Assembly (NCBI GenBank): GCA_044450785.1
Contig: JBIOJM010000376.1
Coordinates: 1-9,487, forward strand
Source of the DNA: JBIOJM01 sp044450785
GTDB taxonomy: Bacteria; Planctomycetota; Planctomycetia; Isosphaerales; Isosphaeraceae
Reading direction: 5' to 3'
Length of the DNA stretch: 9,487 nt
In this document: positions 6,188 to 9,487 of the stretch, piece by piece
Numbering within the stretch: position 1 is the stretch's first letter
Layout: each line of letters begins with the position of its first letter
The notes under the pieces: generated by a model
What the model saw: the letters and a program-made list of their open reading frames with translations, nothing else
Told to the model about the DNA's origin: nothing
The model's database searches: none
Position numbers and translations under genes: made by a program

Positions 6188-7012
6188 ATGATCCGCCTCA
6201 GTGCCTTCGCCGACGAAATCTCCTCGGACCCGATCGAACAACTCGACGTCCTGTCCCGCCACGGCATCAAATCCATCGAGTTCCGCGCGATTCACGGCAC
6301 CAACGTCCTCGACCTGAGCGAAACCCAGCACGCCGAGTTCCGCGACCTGCTCCGGTCGCGCGATTTCCACCTGAGCGCGATCGGGTCTCCGATCGGAAAA
6401 ATCCGGATCAACGAGTCGTTCGACGAACACCTGGAACGGTTCGAACGGGCCATGGACCTGGCTGACTTCTACCAGGCCCCCCGGATCCGTGTCTTCAGCT
6501 TTTACATGCCGCCGGGCGACGACCCCGCATCCCATCGCGCACCCGTGTTGAGCCGGATGGCCGAGCTCACAGCCCGCGCGGCCGGCCGTGGCATCAGCCT
6601 CTTTCTCGAAAACGAGAAGGGAATCTATGGCGATTCGGCGGCTCGAGTGGCCGACGTGATCGAGACAGTCGACTCACCCTTCCTGGCTCACGCATTTGAC
6701 CCCGCCAACTACGTCGAGATCGGGCAACCGATCGACGAAGCCTGGGCTCGACTCCGCCCATACGTGAAGCACTTTCACGTCAAGGATTTCGACGCGAAGA
6801 CCCACCGAAACGTACCGGCCGGCGCGGGGGACGGCCAGATCCCCCGATTGCTTCAGGATGCCGCCGTGTCGGGCTACGACGGCTTCTTGGTCCTGGAGCC
6901 GCACCTGGTCGTCGCGGAGCTGTCGTTCGGCTTTACCGGCCCGGAACGGTTTGCCGACGCCGCTGGCGCTCTCAAGCAGATCCTCCAAGAAGGGTCGATC
7001 GCGTACGCCTGA
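6188..7012 (+). CDS. Sugar phosphate isomerase/epimerase-like TIM barrel protein
   Basis: A 274-residue member of the xylose isomerase-like/AP endonuclease 2 superfamily, which covers sugar isomerases, epimerases and inosose dehydratases using a divalent metal. The start MIRLSAFADEIS and the segment HGIKSIEFRAI (25-35) are typical first barrel strands. Likely metal ligands fall at the expected strand ends: E141 in FLENEKG, D171 in HAFDPAN, H197 in KHFHVKD and E237 in VLEPHL. Residues 205-216 (THRNVPAGAGDG) match the usual loop before the last strands. Length fits the family. No signal peptide is visible, so it is cytoplasmic. The ATG at 6188 follows a weak GGAAA about 10 bases upstream. It stands alone: the upstream gene is divergent and the downstream gene is 108 bases away. 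The substrate cannot be read from sequence. No catalytic residue seems lost. Confidence 0.9.
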   Translation: MIRLSAFADEISSDPIEQLDVLSRHGIKSIEFRAIHGTNVLDLSETQHAEFRDLLRSRDFHLSAIGSPIGKIRINESFDEHLERFERAMDLADFYQAPRIRVFSFYMPPGDDPASHRAPVLSRMAELTARAAGRGISLFLENEKGIYGDSAARVADVIETVDSPFLAHAFDPANYVEIGQPIDEAWARLRPYVKHFHVKDFDAKTHRNVPAGAGDGQIPRLLQDAAVSGYDGFLVLEPHLVVAELSFGFTGPERFADAAGALKQILQEGSIAYA

Positions 7013-7035
7013 CGAGTTGAGCGGATGTGGCATAT

Positions 7036-7064
7036 TTGCGTAACCGGGGCCGGGGCCGTAGACT
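7036..7064 (+). promoter_or_regulatory. Weak promoter-like pair before the LEPR-XLL gene
   Basis: TTGCGT (7036-7041) and TAGACT (7059-7064) are 17 bases apart, and the spacer holds a doubled GGGGCCG. The hexamers match the sigma70 consensus at only 3 and 4 of 6 positions. The site lies 24 bases after the isomerase stop and about 57 bases before the LEPR-XLL ATG, a sensible place for a separate promoter. Speculative. Confidence 0.22.
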
Positions 7065-7120
7065 CTTGATACATGTGGGGTCTCCATTGCTCCCGATCAT
7101 TTCGGAACAGGGAACAGACG

Positions 7121-7876
7121 ATGCAACCGAATAAAGAACAGAATGACCGACAAGCCACGCGACGCCGGACGAGGAGGAATGTGCCGATCTCGGTCGAGGC
7201 ACTCGAAGGGCGGGCGCTGCTCTCCGGGGTGTACGGGTTGTCAGGCAACCACGGCCACGGACTACTGGCGAACTCACATCCCGTCACGGCGTTGAGTGTG
7301 CAACACGGTCCGCTTCAGCACCAACTCGCGATCAGCGTTGTGCACGACGCGAAAAAACCGAAGCAACCCACGGGCATGGTCACGAAGCGCCCCAAATTCT
7401 ACAACCTCTACACCGGGCCGAAGTTGAAGGAACTGAATGCGACGGCGGCCAGCGTCAAGCTCTCGAAGGACGGAAGCACGTTTACCTTCACCGGCACCGT
7501 TCAGGCCAAGATCAGCAGCGACGTGGCCGCCTACGTCTGGGGAATCGACCGTAACGGCAACCTGGTGCCCGGCCCGTTCCAGGGCCGTCCGAACATCAAG
7601 TTCGATGCGGTTTTGAACGTCTCGCTCAACGCGTCGCTCCAGCCGACGGCAACTGTCATCAGTCTGACCACCGGCACCATGACCACCCTCCCGGCGGGTT
7701 CGGCGAGCATCCACGGGAAAGTCATCACGGTGACGGTTCCATCGAGCCTGCTCCCCTCGACGGGCCTCGCCGCCTCCCAGTATCGATTCAACTTCTGGCC
7801 GGATAATATGAGTGAACAGGGCGTCGCCAGCTTCATTCCCGAGTCCTCCGACGTGCAGGTGGGACGATCGAAGTAA
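7121..7876 (+). CDS. Small planctomycete LEPR-XLL-type surface or secreted protein
   Basis: The 251-residue product begins with a polar, basic stretch (RRRTRRN at 14-20) followed by ISVEALEGRALLSG (23-36). This matches the LEPR-XLL N-terminal motif known from planctomycetes, usually on very large, probably exported proteins, and thought to act in sorting or export. After it comes a His/Gly-rich linker (42-75), then KKPKQP and a beta-rich region from about 92 to 247 with alternating strands (TFTFTGTVQAKIS, DAVLNVSLNASL, KVITVTVPSSLL, QYRFNFWPD). That region suggests one or two small sandwich-like domains of unknown ligand. There are no cysteines. The ATG at 7121 has AGGGA 7 bases upstream (7109-7113) and is preferred over an earlier in-frame ATG at 7073. 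The protein is short for this motif class. Its stop lies 6 bases from the convergent S1 gene stop. Function unknown beyond probable export. Confidence 0.78.
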   Translation: MQPNKEQNDRQATRRRTRRNVPISVEALEGRALLSGVYGLSGNHGHGLLANSHPVTALSVQHGPLQHQLAISVVHDAKKPKQPTGMVTKRPKFYNLYTGPKLKELNATAASVKLSKDGSTFTFTGTVQAKISSDVAAYVWGIDRNGNLVPGPFQGRPNIKFDAVLNVSLNASLQPTATVISLTTGTMTTLPAGSASIHGKVITVTVPSSLLPSTGLAASQYRFNFWPDNMSEQGVASFIPESSDVQVGRSK

Positions 7877-7882
7877 GCGACC

Positions 7883-9283
7883 TCATCGGTTTCTTCGTTC
7901 GCGGTCTCCCAGGCCCCCCTTGAGGGGCATCTTGGGCTCGGGCCTGGGAGGCGCCGGAGTCTCTTCGGCGTCGTCCGCGTCGTCTTCCTCCTCGACCGGT
8001 GTGGTTCCCTTGGGTGAGGGCAAGAGCGACAGAGCAATCCGTCTCACCTCGGGTTCGACTTTGAGGATCCGTACCTCGACCTCCTGCTCGGTCTTGACGA
8101 TATCGGCGACCCGGCGCACCCGGTTGGGCGAGAGCTCGGAGATATGGATCAATCCCTCAATGCCCGGCTCGAGCTCGACGAACGCGCCGAAGTCCATGAG
8201 CTTGGATACCCTTCCCTTGACCAGCATGCCCCGGGGATATTTTTCAGCCGCAGCCTCCCAGGGGCTGGGCGTGAGCTGTTTCAAGCCGAGAGTGAGCTTG
8301 CGCGCGACGGGGTCGATCTTGAGCACCTTCACCTTGACTTGGTCGCCGATTTTGACCATGTCGTCGGCCTTGGCGATCCGCGACCAGCTCATCTCGCCGA
8401 TGGGCAGGAGGCCGTCGACTCCCCCCAGGTCGACAAAGACGCCGAAATCCTTGATCGACCGGACGACTCCATCGTGAATCTGTCCTTCCGCGAGCGTTGC
8501 CCAGGTACGCTCGCGTAGCTCGGCCCGCTCCTGCTCGAGCAGCTCCCGACGCGAGATGACGAGGTTGCGTTCGCGGGCATTGGCTTCGGTGACGATGGCC
8601 TTGAACTTCTGGTTGACGTAGGAAGAGGCATCCTCGACCCGCGACAGGTCGATCTGGCTGATCGGCATGAAGCCGCGGATGCCGTCGACGTCGACCTCGA
8701 GTCCCCCCTTGATGGTTTTGGTCCCCCGAGCCTCGACGATCACGCCTTTCTTGAGGTTGTCCCAGTCAGCGTCGATGGCGGCGCCCTTGAGCCGGAGCAG
8801 TTGAACCCCTTCTTCCAGGTCGAACCGATCGACGACGACCTCGATCGACGAGCCCAGCTCAGGCAAATCACCTTCGAACTGGTCGACCGCGAGGATTCCC
8901 TCGCTCTTGCCTCCCAGGTCGACGAAGATGCTCTTGCCGCGGACGCGGATGACCTTCCCGGTGCGAAGGCCGGGCTGGCTCTCCTGACCCCGGTCGCGGT
9001 CGGCGACGGACGGACGATCGGAGGGCCCGGAGCGGGGCGACGCCACCGAAAAGGTCGCCGGGTCGAAACCGGCCAGGGCGGCCTCCAGCTCGGCTTCCAT
9101 GCCGGCGTCCCACTGCCGCTTGAAAGGAACGTCGCTCGCGCCGGGATCGGCCGGCCCCCGGCCGGCGGCCTTGTCGAGAGCGGCGTCGATCGCGGCGTCG
9201 CGATCCCGTTCGGTCTTGCCGGACCTCGTATCCGGAGCGTGCCCGGTTCGTCCGAGAGGCGGATTGACTTCACTATCGGCCAT
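7883..9283 (-). CDS. Ribosomal protein S1-like protein with four S1 domains
   Basis: A 466-residue RNA-binding protein. S1 (OB-fold) domains lie at about 105-167, 178-247, 264-336 and 351-421. Domains 3 and 4 are the most canonical (GVVRSIKDFGVFVDLGGVDGLLP; GRVSKLMDFGAFVELEPGIEGLIH), and domain 2 has the KGGLEVDVDGIRGFMP form seen in ribosomal S1 proteins. Residues 1-100 are a charged, low-complexity extension, and 428-466 an acidic then basic tail (EEEDDADDAEE, DRERRNR). It probably helps mRNA bind the ribosome or acts as a general RNA chaperone. Whether it is the main rpsA or a paralogue cannot be decided: it has four domains against six in E. coli, but shorter S1 proteins are usual in many phyla. 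ATG 9283 is the first in frame with no strong SD. Its stop is 6 bases from the convergent LEPR-XLL stop, and its 3' end encodes a strong hairpin. Confidence 0.9.
   Translation of the reverse strand: MADSEVNPPLGRTGHAPDTRSGKTERDRDAAIDAALDKAAGRGPADPGASDVPFKRQWDAGMEAELEAALAGFDPATFSVASPRSGPSDRPSVADRDRGQESQPGLRTGKVIRVRGKSIFVDLGGKSEGILAVDQFEGDLPELGSSIEVVVDRFDLEEGVQLLRLKGAAIDADWDNLKKGVIVEARGTKTIKGGLEVDVDGIRGFMPISQIDLSRVEDASSYVNQKFKAIVTEANARERNLVISRRELLEQERAELRERTWATLAEGQIHDGVVRSIKDFGVFVDLGGVDGLLPIGEMSWSRIAKADDMVKIGDQVKVKVLKIDPVARKLTLGLKQLTPSPWEAAAEKYPRGMLVKGRVSKLMDFGAFVELEPGIEGLIHISELSPNRVRRVADIVKTEQEVEVRILKVEPEVRRIALSLLPSPKGTTPVEEEDDADDAEETPAPPRPEPKMPLKGGLGDRERRNR
7906..7950. terminator. Perfect 11-bp hairpin at the convergent gene ends
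   Basis: CTCCCAGGCCC (7906-7916) pairs perfectly with GGGCCTGGGAG (7940-7950), and CCCC/GGGG inside (7916-7919 with 7924-7927) can form a small alternative hairpin. It lies 30 bases past the LEPR-XLL stop, so it could end or stabilise that plus-strand mRNA, while on the other strand it is coding sequence for residues near 445-459 of the S1 protein. No T-run follows on either side, so a classical intrinsic terminator is not shown. The structure is certain; the role is inferred. Confidence 0.45.
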
Positions 9284-9487
9284 GGGATCAAATCCAGAAG
9301 ACAGGAGTCGGGATGCTCGAGGATGAACAGGGCTCGGTTCGTTCGCCGGGCGCCGTCCGCACTAAATGGCTTTTCAAGACTCTGGGAGGGCGAGGCCGGG
9401 GTGGTGAAAAGTTGGTGTTGACCGTACTGGAGGGACGGTTTCGAGACGCGTGTTTTTGTTGCGCGCGATCGAACGACGGCGCGAGCG
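9284..9487. other. Upstream region of the S1 gene, no gene seen
   Basis: The last 204 bases hold no supported coding frame. This should include the S1 gene promoter and leader on the minus strand. An AT-richer patch at about 9361-9380 (minus-strand CTTGAAAAGCCATTTAGTG) is the most promoter-like place, but I cannot pair a -35 with a -10 at normal spacing. The end (9443-9487) has a T-run and then GC-rich dyads such as GCGCGC and CGATCG. Confidence 0.35.

Overview
The window looks like a chromosomal segment from a planctomycete, most likely of the Isosphaeraceae/Gemmatales type. The evidence is high GC, a secreted protein with a planctomycete-type LEPR-XLL N-terminus (VEALEGRALLSG), poorly conserved ribosome binding sites, and small palindromic intergenic repeats of a kind I associate with planctomycetes and verrucomicrobia. 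The organism call is an inference; there is no rRNA or other direct taxonomic marker.

Layout. (1) 1-596, plus: the end of a possibly 5'-truncated protein with two BON-type domains. (2) 597-925: a non-coding stretch with a two-hairpin REP-like repeat, then AT-richer DNA with several short palindromes and a weak promoter-like pair in front of the cyclase gene. (3) 926-4780, plus: a compact hopanoid operon of squalene-hopene cyclase (shc/hpnF), the radical SAM adenosylhopane synthase hpnH, and the hpnG-type nucleoside phosphorylase. (4) 4787-5830, minus: two unrecognised genes, a four-helix membrane protein followed by a small soluble protein, converging on the hopanoid operon with only 6 bases between stop codons. 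A two-hairpin repeat lies between them. (5) 5831-6187: a divergent intergenic region with another inverted repeat. (6) 6188-7012, plus: a sugar phosphate isomerase/epimerase-like TIM barrel. (7) 7121-7876, plus: a small LEPR-XLL protein. (8) 7883-9283, minus: a four-S1-domain RNA-binding protein, again converging with a 6-base gap, with a long perfect hairpin inside its 3' coding end. (9) 9284-9487: upstream region of the S1 gene.

The genes that clearly work together are the three hopanoid genes. The cyclase turns squalene into the C30 hopane skeleton, HpnH joins it to the 5'-deoxyadenosyl group of SAM to give adenosylhopane, and HpnG removes adenine to give (phospho)ribosylhopane, the precursor of C35 bacteriohopanepolyols. 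Squalene synthesis genes (hpnCDE or sqs) and later tailoring genes are not in the window. I see no mobile element, CRISPR array, tRNA or rRNA. I did not find a convincing new multi-gene system. The least explained parts are the two-gene minus-strand unit beside the hopanoid operon, the palindromic repeats, and the hairpin shared by the convergent LEPR-XLL and S1 genes.
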